From an uncultured Oscillochloris sp. (lineage in GTDB: Bacteria > Chloroflexota > Chloroflexia > Chloroflexales > Chloroflexaceae): DNA of 14,806 nt. A model generated the notes under the pieces. That model saw only the letters and a list, made by a program, of their open reading frames with translations. It searched no databases and was not told the origin of the DNA. How positions within the stretch are numbered: position 1 is the stretch's first letter; each line of letters opens with the position of its first letter. The position numbers and the translations under genes were made by a program. The stretch spans positions 1-14,806 of the forward strand of contig CAIRFY010000472.1 in the NCBI GenBank assembly GCA_903877945.1. The letters are read 5' to 3'. This document shows positions 1 through 7,187 of the stretch, in pieces.

Positions 1-40
1 AAGACTGTCACGCTGAATGTGCCCATTTTGAAACATGCCT
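1..40 (+). repeat. Left arm of a 40-bp long-distance inverted repeat
   Basis: The reverse complement of these 40 bases matches 14666-14705 at 38 of 40 positions; the two mismatches lie near the outer end, in the stretch AGCGTGACA here versus AGCTTTACA there. The similarity may continue weakly inward (a shared TGTGA if one gap is allowed). The arms lie about 14.6 kb apart in opposite orientation. They could be ends of insertion sequences, non-autonomous elements or copies of a dispersed repeat; no transposase is visible. Confidence 0.8.
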
Positions 41-202
41 TGGTGTGAGATCGGGTGATCTACCAATCGACCAAATCACAGAACGCCAACAGATCACGTC
101 CGAGGCGCTGATTGATCCACTTGCAGGTGTTATGGAGTGCAACCACGGCGGCAACATCTTCGCTTCGCTCCGCGTGACAGGTGTGACAGGGTGACTTTTG
201 CT
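41..202. other. Gene-free stretch beside the left repeat
   Basis: I see no convincing gene here. A reading frame enters from the minus-strand membrane protein end but overlaps it out of frame and resembles no family. Positions 174-190 hold a short direct repeat (GTGACAG then GTGTGACAGG) next to CTTCGCTCCGC, of a type often found in repeat debris between genes. The stretch lies downstream of the glycosyltransferase stop codon. Confidence 0.4.
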
Positions 203-2413
203 CTATTGCTCGTAAAGTGTTGGGGTAAGGAGTGCGGCCACGATCAGCCCGCCGAGCAGAACCATGCCGTAGAACTTGTAGGAGATCCCGATCAGCGTGA
301 GGATGCCGATCACCGTGCCGTTGAAGAAGGCCCACTGGTTCCCATAGGCGATCAGGGCAAAGCTGAGCCCCAGGGCCACGGCGTATCCAACAGAGACCTG
401 CTGGTCGCGCAGGTGTAGCAGCAGCGCGGCAAATACGATCACCAACAGTGCCTCATAATGCATCCAGGCGGCTGGTACGCAGAGTACCATCACGAGTAGG
501 AACATGCAGTATTGTAGCGCCTCGGCAGGGCTGCGGCGTGCCGTCGGGCGCAGGGCCAGCGCACATACGGCGAGCCCCGTTGTCCCCGAGATCAGCGTGC
601 CCGCGAGGCCGAGTCCACGCCCCTCGAAGAGGGTCAGTGCTTTGGGCGATTCCGCAAAGCGGGCCAGAAAGCCGGAGATCGTCTGGTTCTCTGCCCATGC
701 GGTCGTGCCGCCAATGATTGGCAGCACCTGGGTCAGATAGATCCAGTGGACATCCCAGCCCATCACCAGGAGCGCGATGGTGTTGAGGATCAGCATCCCC
801 AGTGCAAAGCCCCAGAGCCCGGCCCAGCGGCGCTTGATCACGAAGAACGCAAGGATGATGATCGGGTAGAGCTTGAGGATCGTGGCGAGGGCGATCAGCG
901 CACCGGCCAGTCCAGCGCGATCCTCGCGCAACGCCCAGAGTGTCAGGGTGAGCAGGCAGAGCAGGATCAGATCGAGCTGCCCGTATGTGAGCGTGTCAAA
1001 CAGTGGCCGGAAGCTGAGCAGGATCAGCAGCGCGACCCCGCTCAGTGAGCGTACTGGCAGACGCCACATGCGCAGCCAGATCAACGCCACCAAACCGATC
1101 AGCCCGGCGTTCAGCACCCGATACCAGAGGAGCATCACTTCGCCGCCGATGGTCTCTACGAAGGGAATGAAGATGAGGGCGTAGAACGGCGGGAGCTTAA
1201 AGACCTTGCCAAAGCGGTTGTCCGTAATGTCGCTGAGGTTATAGAGCGCTCCGCCACGCGCCCACTCGCGGACGGCTTTGAAGTGAACCCAGAAGTCAGC
1301 GGCCTGGTGCGTGAACACGTATTCAAAGTTAAACCCGATGTGTATTACTGATGCCAGCCCAAGCACCACGAGCGCAATCTGCGTCTGCGTGGTCTGGCGC
1401 TGGGCCAGAGGCATGTTCCGCCCCCTGATCGCCCGCCAGGCGGGGAGTCCTATGCCGAGGGCGATGACAATTCCCCCGCCGATCCAGAAATCCCATGTTG
1501 GTGCCCCGATGTTGATCGCGCCATCCCAGGCCATGTATTCCTGGAATAGCAAGAACATCCAGAAGCTGATCGCCAAGTAGATCGGCAGGTGTGAACCTGA
1601 CACCAGCGACCGGGGAGGTCGTGTGCGGTCGTCTGCGCCAGATCCGTTCACCTGCGCCGTCGGCACAAGCAGCCGGGCGATCACAACGCCCAGGCATGCG
1701 ATGACCGCAAGCGCGGTGAACCGCTGCACAAATGGCAGAATCTCTAACGGGCGGGCGGCGATGCCGAACCCGACGAGGATAACCGCTCCAGCAGTGATAA
1801 TCAGCGCCGTCAGGCGGCGCACACCGATCAGCCGCGCTGTCGCGTATGTGCATGAGCCGAGGAAGGCTGCGCATAGCCCAACCCAGATACTTGGCAGCCA
1901 CGGCGATTCGCGTGTGGGGCTAAGGGCGACATCAAAGACAGCCACGCCCAACCCGCGACCACGGTCGTTCTCCTGGATTACCGCGCTCTGGAGCTGAATC
2001 GTAAGCGATTTGTCGGGCCGGATCATGGGCGGAACGAGCAAATAATAGGTGCGCAAGCTGCGGGAGAGCGGGAAACGAGCTAGTTCACGGTCGCCGACCT
2101 GCACCCGTAGCTGTGGCTGCTCAGGACGTACCTGCCGACTGTCCTGGATGTGCAGCATCAGAACTACGGGTGTGTTCAGCGGCGGCTGGGGCAGGTGTAG
2201 CTGCGAGCTTTCGGCGGTCCAGCGAAATATCTGACCCTCGCCGATCTCAGGGTCATAAAAGTTCTCGATAAACTGACTGTCGTTTTCGCCGATTTTGATG
2301 CTGATCGGCCACGCCAACGCATAGCCAATACTGATAGCAACCACGGCCAACAGGATTGCAGCGACGGTAGCGATTGTCTCGATACCGAATGTGCGCCAGC
2401 GGATCTGTTGCAT
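203..2413 (-). CDS. GT87-like polytopic membrane glycosyltransferase
   Basis: Predicted integral membrane GT-C glycosyltransferase, probably using a polyprenyl-phosphate sugar donor to build cell-envelope glycans. From the ATG at 2413 the protein has 736 residues. One N-terminal membrane helix (about 10-35) is followed by a roughly 130-residue non-membrane, beta-rich stretch (about 40-170), then a cluster of helices to about 330. A second multi-helix half (about 345-725) resembles the GT87/DUF2029 family, with an acidic residue in the first outer loop (AADFWVHF, D about 373) and the family-like FKLPPFYALIF segment. Start choice: a GAGGA at 2425-2429 lies 11 nt from the ATG at 2413 and only 2 nt from that at 2422; an ATG at 2434 has no ribosome site. 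It is the last minus-strand gene before the repeat at the window edge and is 196 bp from the upstream hydrolase. Acceptor and sugar cannot be told from sequence; family confidence is moderate to high. Confidence 0.8.
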   Translation of the reverse strand: MQQIRWRTFGIETIATVAAILLAVVAISIGYALAWPISIKIGENDSQFIENFYDPEIGEGQIFRWTAESSQLHLPQPPLNTPVVLMLHIQDSRQVRPEQPQLRVQVGDRELARFPLSRSLRTYYLLVPPMIRPDKSLTIQLQSAVIQENDRGRGLGVAVFDVALSPTRESPWLPSIWVGLCAAFLGSCTYATARLIGVRRLTALIITAGAVILVGFGIAARPLEILPFVQRFTALAVIACLGVVIARLLVPTAQVNGSGADDRTRPPRSLVSGSHLPIYLAISFWMFLLFQEYMAWDGAINIGAPTWDFWIGGGIVIALGIGLPAWRAIRGRNMPLAQRQTTQTQIALVVLGLASVIHIGFNFEYVFTHQAADFWVHFKAVREWARGGALYNLSDITDNRFGKVFKLPPFYALIFIPFVETIGGEVMLLWYRVLNAGLIGLVALIWLRMWRLPVRSLSGVALLILLSFRPLFDTLTYGQLDLILLCLLTLTLWALREDRAGLAGALIALATILKLYPIIILAFFVIKRRWAGLWGFALGMLILNTIALLVMGWDVHWIYLTQVLPIIGGTTAWAENQTISGFLARFAESPKALTLFEGRGLGLAGTLISGTTGLAVCALALRPTARRSPAEALQYCMFLLVMVLCVPAAWMHYEALLVIVFAALLLHLRDQQVSVGYAVALGLSFALIAYGNQWAFFNGTVIGILTLIGISYKFYGMVLLGGLIVAALLTPTLYEQ

Positions 2414-2432
2414 GTCAGTCATATTCCTCAAC

Positions 2433-2438
2433 ATTATA
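2433..2438 (-). promoter_or_regulatory. Possible -10 box upstream of the membrane glycosyltransferase
   Basis: The minus strand reads TATAAT here, a perfect -10 hexamer in otherwise GC-rich DNA. No good -35 is visible at 16-18 bp. Transcription from this box would begin near 2426, which excludes the ATG at 2434 and would leave a very short leader before 2422 or 2413. Confidence 0.35.
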
Positions 2439-2481
2439 GTAGAACATATGTAAGACGATTGCTGATCTCGCGCCGACCTTG

Positions 2482-2584
2482 CCCCTCACCCTCACGGGGA
2501 AAGGGGAGATTCCGCACCAGGACGCATTCGACTCCCCCTCTCCCGCTCAGGGAGAGGGGGCTGGGGGGTGAGGGCTGAGCGGCG
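2482..2584. repeat. GC-rich hairpin repeat, copy 1 (compound form)
   Basis: First of four copies of an intergenic family. A half-unit (CCCCTCACCCTCACGGGG and following) is joined by a GATTCCGCA spacer to a full unit whose core is a perfect 11-bp stem, CCCCCTCTCCC (2534-2544) and its complement (2550-2560), with the 5-nt loop GCTCA. Outer CCCTCA/TGAGGG-type sequences extend the fold. It lies between two minus-strand genes, just downstream of the beta-CASP hydrolase stop, so the hairpin could end or shield that transcript. Copy 4 (11971-12064) has the same compound layout. Confidence 0.85.
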
Positions 2585-2608
2585 GCAGACTCCTAAAAAG
2601 GATTGCGT

Positions 2609-5179
2609 TTAGCGCAGCACGATGCGCAGCGACCATCCGGTCTTTGCGGTGAAGGCCGCCTCGGCGGCGGCGATCTCCTCGGGGGTGGCGCTACCCTGAG
2701 CGCGCAGGGCCACCTCGCGGGTGACGCTCTGGATGGCGGGGGCACCTGACGGGCGCAGGCTGGGCGGCAGAGCCTCGCGGGCCACGCGCATCAGAGCCTC
2801 CTGGTGCGGCTGCGGCCAGATGGTGACTGACCAGCCGATGAAGTTGGCCAGTTCGGCGAGCTGTGTGCCGTGCTGGGCCTTGGCGATTTCAGGAAAGTGG
2901 AAGCGCAGGGTGACGATGCACGTGGCCTGATCGGCGCTGGCCTTGTAGCAGCCGGTTTCCGGCCCAAACCAGGTGCGTGCCGTCGTGAGGGCGAAGTTGA
3001 GTTCGCTGCGCCGCACGCCCCGCCGAGGGGCGATAATGTCCGAATCCTCCACTTCTGGCGCGGCGACGGGCACGGCAGACTCAACCCCTGGGGCGCGGAT
3101 GCTCAGGCCCCAGCCGGTTTTCGCAACAAAGGCGGCCTCGGCGGCGGCGACCTCTGGCCGACTGGCGTGGCCGGTGCAGCGCAGTTCGACCCGCCCGGTG
3201 TCGAGGAAGATCGCCGGGGCGCGCTCGGCAATCAGGCCCGTGGGCAGAATCTCCTGGGCGGCGGCGGCGAGCTGGCCCTGGTGCGACTGCGGCCAGACAG
3301 TCACCGGGGCGTGGATCTCCTCGGCGATCAGGTGGATGGCCTCGGCGTCGCGGGCGGCGGCTACCAGGGGGAAGAAGTAGCGCAGTGCGACCGCGCCGGT
3401 ATCGGGGTCAATGCTGCGCTGATAGAGGTCGGGCGCGTTGCCCAGATAGCGGTCGATGGTTGCCTGAATACCGGCGGTGTCGGGGCGCGGGCCGCTGCGC
3501 CGGGTTGGGCCGGCGGCCTGGGCGCGGCGCACCTCGGTGGGGGCGGGCAGCCGCCAGAGGCCGGGGGCGTGGGGCAGGGCAATAAAGTGCGGGCTGCCAG
3601 CCTCAAGAGCCGCCTCTAGCTGCTCCTCGTCTGGCGTGCTGGCGGCGTCGCCGTACCAGGCGCGGGCCAGTTCGCGCACGCTGAGCGCCTGGATGCCGCT
3701 GCCGTCGCGTAGCGCTGTCCAGAGCCGCTCCAGACCGTCGGCGTCGATGGGTGCCCCGGCACCAACTGGCTCGGTCAGGGTCGGTGCCGACACGGGCGGG
3801 GCGACCACGCGCCGTCCGCCGCGTGACGAGGGCTCGATGGTGAGATCCTGGCCGTCGTGCGGGACGAGTACCTCGGTCATGCCACGCAGACGAGCGGAGA
3901 GCGCCGCGCGGGCCTCGGGGTCGCCGTGAACGAGGGCGACGGCGCGGGGCTGGAGGGCGCGCACCATAGCGGCGAGTTCGTCGCCATCGGCGTGGGCGCT
4001 GAGGCTGTAGCGGCCAACATCGCAGAGTACCGGCAGGGTGCGTTCGCCGAAGGTCATGCGGCGAGCCTCGGGCTGGGCGTCGGCCAGGTCGAGCAGCCGC
4101 CTACCGGGAGCCTCGTCGTCGATGTAGCCGCTGAAGAAGATCGCCGAGTCGGCCCGTCCGGCCAGGCGCTCGGCGTACCAGACGGAGGGGCCGCCGGTGA
4201 GCATGCCCGACGAGGCGATGATCGCGCAGGGCGGGCCGAGGACGACCCGCTCGCGCTGTTGCGGGTTATCGACCGGCTGGATGGTGCTGCTGAAAAAGGG
4301 CTTGCCGCCATTGCGCACGTGGCGGGCCAGAGAGGGGGTGAGGGCGTCGGGGATGGCGGCGTAGGCGGCGCAGACCGCTCGCACCAGGCCGTCCACGGCG
4401 ATGGGGAAGGCCGGGATGATCCCATCGCGCTGGGCGGCACGCAGGATGAGGATGACCTCCTGGGCGCGGCCAAGGGCGAAGGCCGGGATGAGGCAGTGAC
4501 CGCCACGGGCGATCACCGCCGCCACGGCATCACAGAGCTTGCGCTCCTCGACCGCCCGGTTGGGGTGCAGCCGCGCACCGTAGGTACTCTCCAGCACCAG
4601 CAGGTCGGGGCGGGCGGGGGCGGGCACGACCGCACCCAGGATGGTGCGCTGCGGGGTGGCGCTGACATCGCCCGAGATCACCAGCCGCCCATCAGACGCC
4701 TCAAAGCCGATGCTGACTGCGCCAGCAATATGCCCGGCACGCTGGGTGTAGATGACGACCCCCGGCAGTTCGGGTAGCGACTGGACGCCCATTCGGAGCG
4801 GGCGTAGGCGGCGCAGGGTCTCGGCAACCAGCGCCTCGTCGTAGAGCGGCAGTTCCAGTTCATCGGCGGCGCGGCGGGCCATGACCCGCACGGCATCGCC
4901 GAGCATCACCTCCATCAGCCGGATGGTGGCCGGGCTGGCGTAAATCGGCGTGGCCGGGTAGCGGTCGGCCACCAGGGGCAGGGCGCCGATGTGGTCGGCG
5001 TGAGCGTGGGTGATCAGAATGGCGTCGAGGGACACCCCGGCGAGGGCGGCCAAGTCGGGCAGGCGGTCTTTACCGTCCACGCGCACGCCCGCATCCACCA
5101 GAACGCGGCGTCCGCCCACCTCAACGAGTTGACAGGTGGCACCAACCCCGCTGGCCCCACCGAGAAATTGGATGTGCAT
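2609..5179 (-). CDS. Metallo-beta-lactamase/beta-CASP hydrolase with duplicated C-terminal module
   Basis: Predicted zinc-dependent RNA-processing nuclease of the CPSF/RNase J-like beta-CASP group, probably cytoplasmic. Visible motifs in the roughly 450-residue catalytic part: LVDAG (D29), HAHADH (58-63), H150 in AGHIAGA, D171 in ISGD, ESTYG (197-201), GGHCLIPAFALGRAQE (about 227-241), SSGMLTGGP (about 323-331), SAHAD (H396) and LVHGD (H418). All metal-binding and beta-CASP residues appear present, so activity is expected. A typical enzyme of this type ends near 450-470 residues; this one has 856. The extra part contains a helix-rich region (about 475-555) and two copies of a roughly 130-residue module (about 565-698 and 722-856), each with a WPQxHQ motif and ending AEAAFxAKTGW. 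An AAGGA lies about 12 nt before the ATG. The rhodanese gene is divergent. Family call is secure; the RNA target is unknown. Confidence 0.9.
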   Translation of the reverse strand: MHIQFLGGASGVGATCQLVEVGGRRVLVDAGVRVDGKDRLPDLAALAGVSLDAILITHAHADHIGALPLVADRYPATPIYASPATIRLMEVMLGDAVRVMARRAADELELPLYDEALVAETLRRLRPLRMGVQSLPELPGVVIYTQRAGHIAGAVSIGFEASDGRLVISGDVSATPQRTILGAVVPAPARPDLLVLESTYGARLHPNRAVEERKLCDAVAAVIARGGHCLIPAFALGRAQEVILILRAAQRDGIIPAFPIAVDGLVRAVCAAYAAIPDALTPSLARHVRNGGKPFFSSTIQPVDNPQQRERVVLGPPCAIIASSGMLTGGPSVWYAERLAGRADSAIFFSGYIDDEAPGRRLLDLADAQPEARRMTFGERTLPVLCDVGRYSLSAHADGDELAAMVRALQPRAVALVHGDPEARAALSARLRGMTEVLVPHDGQDLTIEPSSRGGRRVVAPPVSAPTLTEPVGAGAPIDADGLERLWTALRDGSGIQALSVRELARAWYGDAASTPDEEQLEAALEAGSPHFIALPHAPGLWRLPAPTEVRRAQAAGPTRRSGPRPDTAGIQATIDRYLGNAPDLYQRSIDPDTGAVALRYFFPLVAAARDAEAIHLIAEEIHAPVTVWPQSHQGQLAAAAQEILPTGLIAERAPAIFLDTGRVELRCTGHASRPEVAAAEAAFVAKTGWGLSIRAPGVESAVPVAAPEVEDSDIIAPRRGVRRSELNFALTTARTWFGPETGCYKASADQATCIVTLRFHFPEIAKAQHGTQLAELANFIGWSVTIWPQPHQEALMRVAREALPPSLRPSGAPAIQSVTREVALRAQGSATPEEIAAAEAAFTAKTGWSLRIVLR

Positions 5180-5218
5180 AGGCAGTTCAGTTCCTTATTG
5201 GGGGGAGGATCTGGACAG

Positions 5219-5272
5219 CCCTCACCCCCCGGCCCCCTCTCCCTGAGCGGGAGAGGGGCAGGGGGTGAGGGG
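5219..5272. repeat. GC-rich hairpin repeat, copy 2 (short form)
   Basis: Short copy of the CCCTCACCCCC/GGGGGTGAGG family, with an inner stem CCCTCTCCC and its complement GGGAGAGGG around TGAGC. It sits in the divergent region between the beta-CASP hydrolase and the rhodanese, upstream of both starts, so it is not acting there as an ordinary terminator. Confidence 0.8.
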
Positions 5273-5289
5273 CCGAGATCGTAAAGATT

Positions 5290-5298
5290 TGGTATAGT
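5290..5298 (+). promoter_or_regulatory. Possible extended -10 promoter for the rhodanese
   Basis: TGGTATAGT fits the TGn-TATAAT extended -10 form with one mismatch and lies about 50 bp before the rhodanese start. No clear -35 is visible, as expected for extended -10 promoters. Confidence 0.4.
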
Positions 5299-5349
5299 AG
5301 AATCATCCTGCGCGCTCTGCGCCTATGATACCAGCCAATAGGAGTTTCC

Positions 5350-6222
5350 ATGATCAACCTCCCCGACGGCCCGCTGGTAAGCGCCGCGTGGCTCGCCGCG
5401 CATCTGGACGACCCGCAGGTGCGGGTGGTAGACGTACGTGGCAAGGTGTTGCCACCCACCGCGCCAAAGCCGCACTATTTCGCCCGCCCGGATGACTACG
5501 CGGCCGGGCACATCCCCGGCGCGGTCTACATTGATTGGACACGCGATATTGTCGATCTGGACGACCCGGTGCCAGCGCAGGTGGCCCCGCCCGTGAAGAT
5601 CGCGGCGCTCTTTGCGGGCCTGGGCATCGGCGACGACACGATTGTGGTGGCCTACGATGACTGGTTCTCGATGTACGCGGGTCGGCTGCTCTGGGTGCTG
5701 CGCTACTACGGTCACGAGGGCGCACGCATCCTGAACGGTGGGCTGCTTGCGTGGCAGGCCGAGGGCCAACCGTTGAGCGCCGAGGTGCCGAACTTCGCAC
5801 GGGCCACCTTCACGCCCCGGCCCCAGCCAAGCCTGCGCCGCACCGCCGACGAGATCCTGGCCGGGCTAGGCTCGGACAGGCTGCTGATCGACGCACGCAG
5901 CGACAAGGAGTATCGCGGCGAGGAGTCGCGGGCCGTGCGCGGCGGCCACATCCCCGGCGCGATCAACGTCTTTTACCAGGGGCTGGTGAGCGGGCCGAAC
6001 CACACCTACGCATCGCCCGAAGAGCTACGCGAGCGCTTCGCTGCCGCTGGGATCGACCTCGGCAGCCTTGAGGGCCACGATGTGGTGGCCTACTGTAACG
6101 GCGGCGTCTCGGCCACGCCAGCCGCCCTGGCGCTGGAGATCGCCACCGGCAGGCGCGTCGCCATCTACGATGGCTCGTGGAACGAGTGGGGCAACGACGC
6201 GGGCAAGCCGCTGGATTGCTGA
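5350..6222 (+). CDS. Two-domain rhodanese (thiosulfate/mercaptopyruvate-type sulfurtransferase)
   Basis: Cytoplasmic sulfurtransferase that moves sulfane sulfur from a donor such as thiosulfate or 3-mercaptopyruvate to cyanide or a thiol acceptor. At 290 residues it has the usual length for tandem-rhodanese enzymes. The N-terminal domain (about 8-140) has the GHIPGAVYIDW signature, but its loop (AYDDWFSMYAGR) lacks cysteine and is the inactive structural domain. The C-terminal domain (about 165-285) repeats GHIPGAINV and carries the active loop CNGGVSA with Cys249, near the CxxGxxA pattern; YDGSWNEWG at the end is family-typical. AGGAG (5340-5344) lies 5 nt from the ATG, so the start is firm. 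It converges on the FHA regulator with only 19 bp between the stop codons. The loop does not clearly decide between thiosulfate and mercaptopyruvate preference. Confidence 0.93.
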   Translation: MINLPDGPLVSAAWLAAHLDDPQVRVVDVRGKVLPPTAPKPHYFARPDDYAAGHIPGAVYIDWTRDIVDLDDPVPAQVAPPVKIAALFAGLGIGDDTIVVAYDDWFSMYAGRLLWVLRYYGHEGARILNGGLLAWQAEGQPLSAEVPNFARATFTPRPQPSLRRTADEILAGLGSDRLLIDARSDKEYRGEESRAVRGGHIPGAINVFYQGLVSGPNHTYASPEELRERFAAAGIDLGSLEGHDVVAYCNGGVSATPAALALEIATGRRVAIYDGSWNEWGNDAGKPLDC

Positions 6223-6241
6223 TGGTGAGAGGGGATCTTCC

Positions 6242-6886
6242 CTACTCGGCGGGGATCGTGGTCATCAACACATAGCCCATCCCACGGCGGGTCTGCAACA
6301 GGCCCACCGCGTCGTCTTCGATGCGGCGCAGCGCGCTGCGCAGGCCACTGACCGCCTTGTCGAGCGCCTCCGCGTCCATGCCGGGGTCGTAGTCGCGGCC
6401 CCAGACCGCCTCGGCGCATGCCTCGCGGGTGCAGAGGTCGCCCAGGTGACGGTAGAGGTGGCTGAGCAGACGGAACTGGTTAGGCGGCAGGCTCAGGGGC
6501 TGGCTGCCAAGGAAGAAGGTTTGGGTGCGGTCGTCAAGGCGTAGGCGGCTTGAGGTAACGACCGTGGGATCGGGGTCAAGGAAGCGCACGAGATCGCCGG
6601 GGCCACCGAGTCCGATCCCGTCATAGTTGTTCAACAGGTGCGGCCCGCTGATCGGCTGTCCGTTGATGAAGGTGCCGTTGGCGCTGCCCGCGTCGTGGAG
6701 CAGGTAGCGCGGCCCCTCGCGGACGATCCGGGCGTGGATGCGCGAGATGTTGTTGCGGGGGATGACGATGTCGCACAGGGGTGATCGGCCGATGCTGTGC
6801 TCGCGCCCACTGAGCAGGAACTCGTCGGGTGTGGCATCGTCGCTGATAGCGATCAGCCGGGCGAAGGGGATCTCGGCGTCCGACAT
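6242..6886 (-). CDS. FHA domain plus OmpR-type winged-helix regulator
   Basis: Predicted DNA-binding regulator of 214 residues that reads phosphothreonine. The N-terminal FHA domain (about 10-100) shows GRS (R34 in HSIGRS), SRIH (S48, R49, H51) and NGTFING (N70, G71), which are the phosphopeptide-binding positions of the fold. The C-terminal half (about 118-214) matches an OmpR/PhoB-type winged helix: LPPNQFRLLSHLYRH, TREACAEAVWG, LDKAVSGLRSALR and QTRRGMGYVL. It has no receiver domain; the FHA domain takes its place. Start choice: the frame stays open to an ATG at 6964, but the first 26 codons come from a palindromic repeat, whereas the ATG at 6886 has GGAG 8 nt upstream. The gene is divergent from the kinase-STAND gene, a natural candidate for the kinase that supplies its phospho-ligand. 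DNA target unknown. Confidence 0.9.
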   Translation of the reverse strand: MSDAEIPFARLIAISDDATPDEFLLSGREHSIGRSPLCDIVIPRNNISRIHARIVREGPRYLLHDAGSANGTFINGQPISGPHLLNNYDGIGLGGPGDLVRFLDPDPTVVTSSRLRLDDRTQTFFLGSQPLSLPPNQFRLLSHLYRHLGDLCTREACAEAVWGRDYDPGMDAEALDKAVSGLRSALRRIEDDAVGLLQTRRGMGYVLMTTIPAE

Positions 6887-6904
6887 AGGCTGCGCTCCGA
6901 TGGG

Positions 6905-6918
6905 GCGGCTGAAGCCGC
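6905..6918. repeat. Small palindrome GCGGC-TGAA-GCCGC
   Basis: A 5-bp perfect stem with a 4-nt loop, within GGGGCGGCTGAAGCCGCTACGA. It lies in the 5' leader of the FHA regulator, close to its ribosome site. I believe this sequence resembles a dispersed repeat seen in Chloroflexus-type genomes, but only one copy occurs in this window. Confidence 0.5.
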
Positions 6919-6962
6919 TACGACAAACGCACGCTCCGCGTATTGAAGGCAAAAACCTCGAC

Positions 6963-6968
6963 ACTATA
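6963..6968 (-). promoter_or_regulatory. Possible -10 box for the FHA regulator
   Basis: The minus strand reads TATAGT here, giving a leader of roughly 70 nt that would contain the GCGGC hairpin. The same AT-rich patch also reads TATAAT on the plus strand at 6965-6970, so its direction is uncertain. No good -35 is seen. Confidence 0.25.
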
Positions 6969-7023
6969 ATAACAGAAACCTGGAGTTACGCGCCCGTCAG
7001 GGCTAGTGCAAAGTCACCCTCCG

Positions 7024-7087
7024 GCCCTCACCCCCTGCCCCTCTCCCTCACGGGGAGAGGGGGCTGGGGGGTGAGGGCTGAGCGGCG
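7024..7087. repeat. GC-rich hairpin repeat, copy 3 (short form)
   Basis: Short copy of the CCCTCACCCCCTGCCCCTCTCC family with an arm near CACGGGGAGAGGGG and the tail GGTGAGGGCTGAGCGGCG, which matches the tail of copy 1. It lies in the 301-bp divergent region between the FHA regulator and the kinase-STAND gene, upstream of both. Confidence 0.8.
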
Positions 7088-7138
7088 ATCACACGACTTT
7101 GCATCAGCCCTAGGGCAGGGAGAGCAACATCAGCCTTG

Positions 7139-7147
7139 TGCTACAAT
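7139..7147 (+). promoter_or_regulatory. Possible extended -10 promoter for the kinase-STAND gene
   Basis: TGCTACAAT fits TGn-TATAAT with one mismatch and lies 40 bp before the chosen start codon. No -35 is evident. The rest of the divergent 6887-7187 region holds the small palindrome, an AT-rich patch and hairpin copy 3. Confidence 0.4.
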
Positions 7148-7187
7148 GTGTCGTAGAACGGTGAAGAACAACGGCGAGGATCTTTCT

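Noticed and set aside
60..335. 91-codon minus-strand frame at the left edge
   Set aside because: It overlaps the end of the GT87-like gene out of frame, contains repeat debris and resembles no family. A remnant of an older gene cannot be excluded.
2870..4777. Two long plus-strand frames (2870-3619 and 3857-4777) opposite the beta-CASP gene
   Set aside because: Gly/Ala/Asp-rich shadow frames antisense to a protein with all beta-CASP motifs; no domain signature or convincing ribosome site.
5350..6222. Firm assignment of the rhodanese as SseA-type mercaptopyruvate sulfurtransferase
   Set aside because: The active loop CNGGVSA is not the usual CGSGVTA, nor the CRKGVTA of thiosulfate enzymes, so substrate preference was left open.
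6887..6964. Longer FHA regulator starting at 6964
   Set aside because: The extra 26 residues are translated from a repeat and end just before an ATG with GGAG at good spacing; the FHA fold needs none of them.
6738..7187. Upstream extension of the kinase frame by 150 codons
   Set aside because: It crosses the FHA regulator, a palindrome and hairpin copy 3, gives no conserved protein, and the ATG at 7188 has a good ribosome site directly before the kinase fold.
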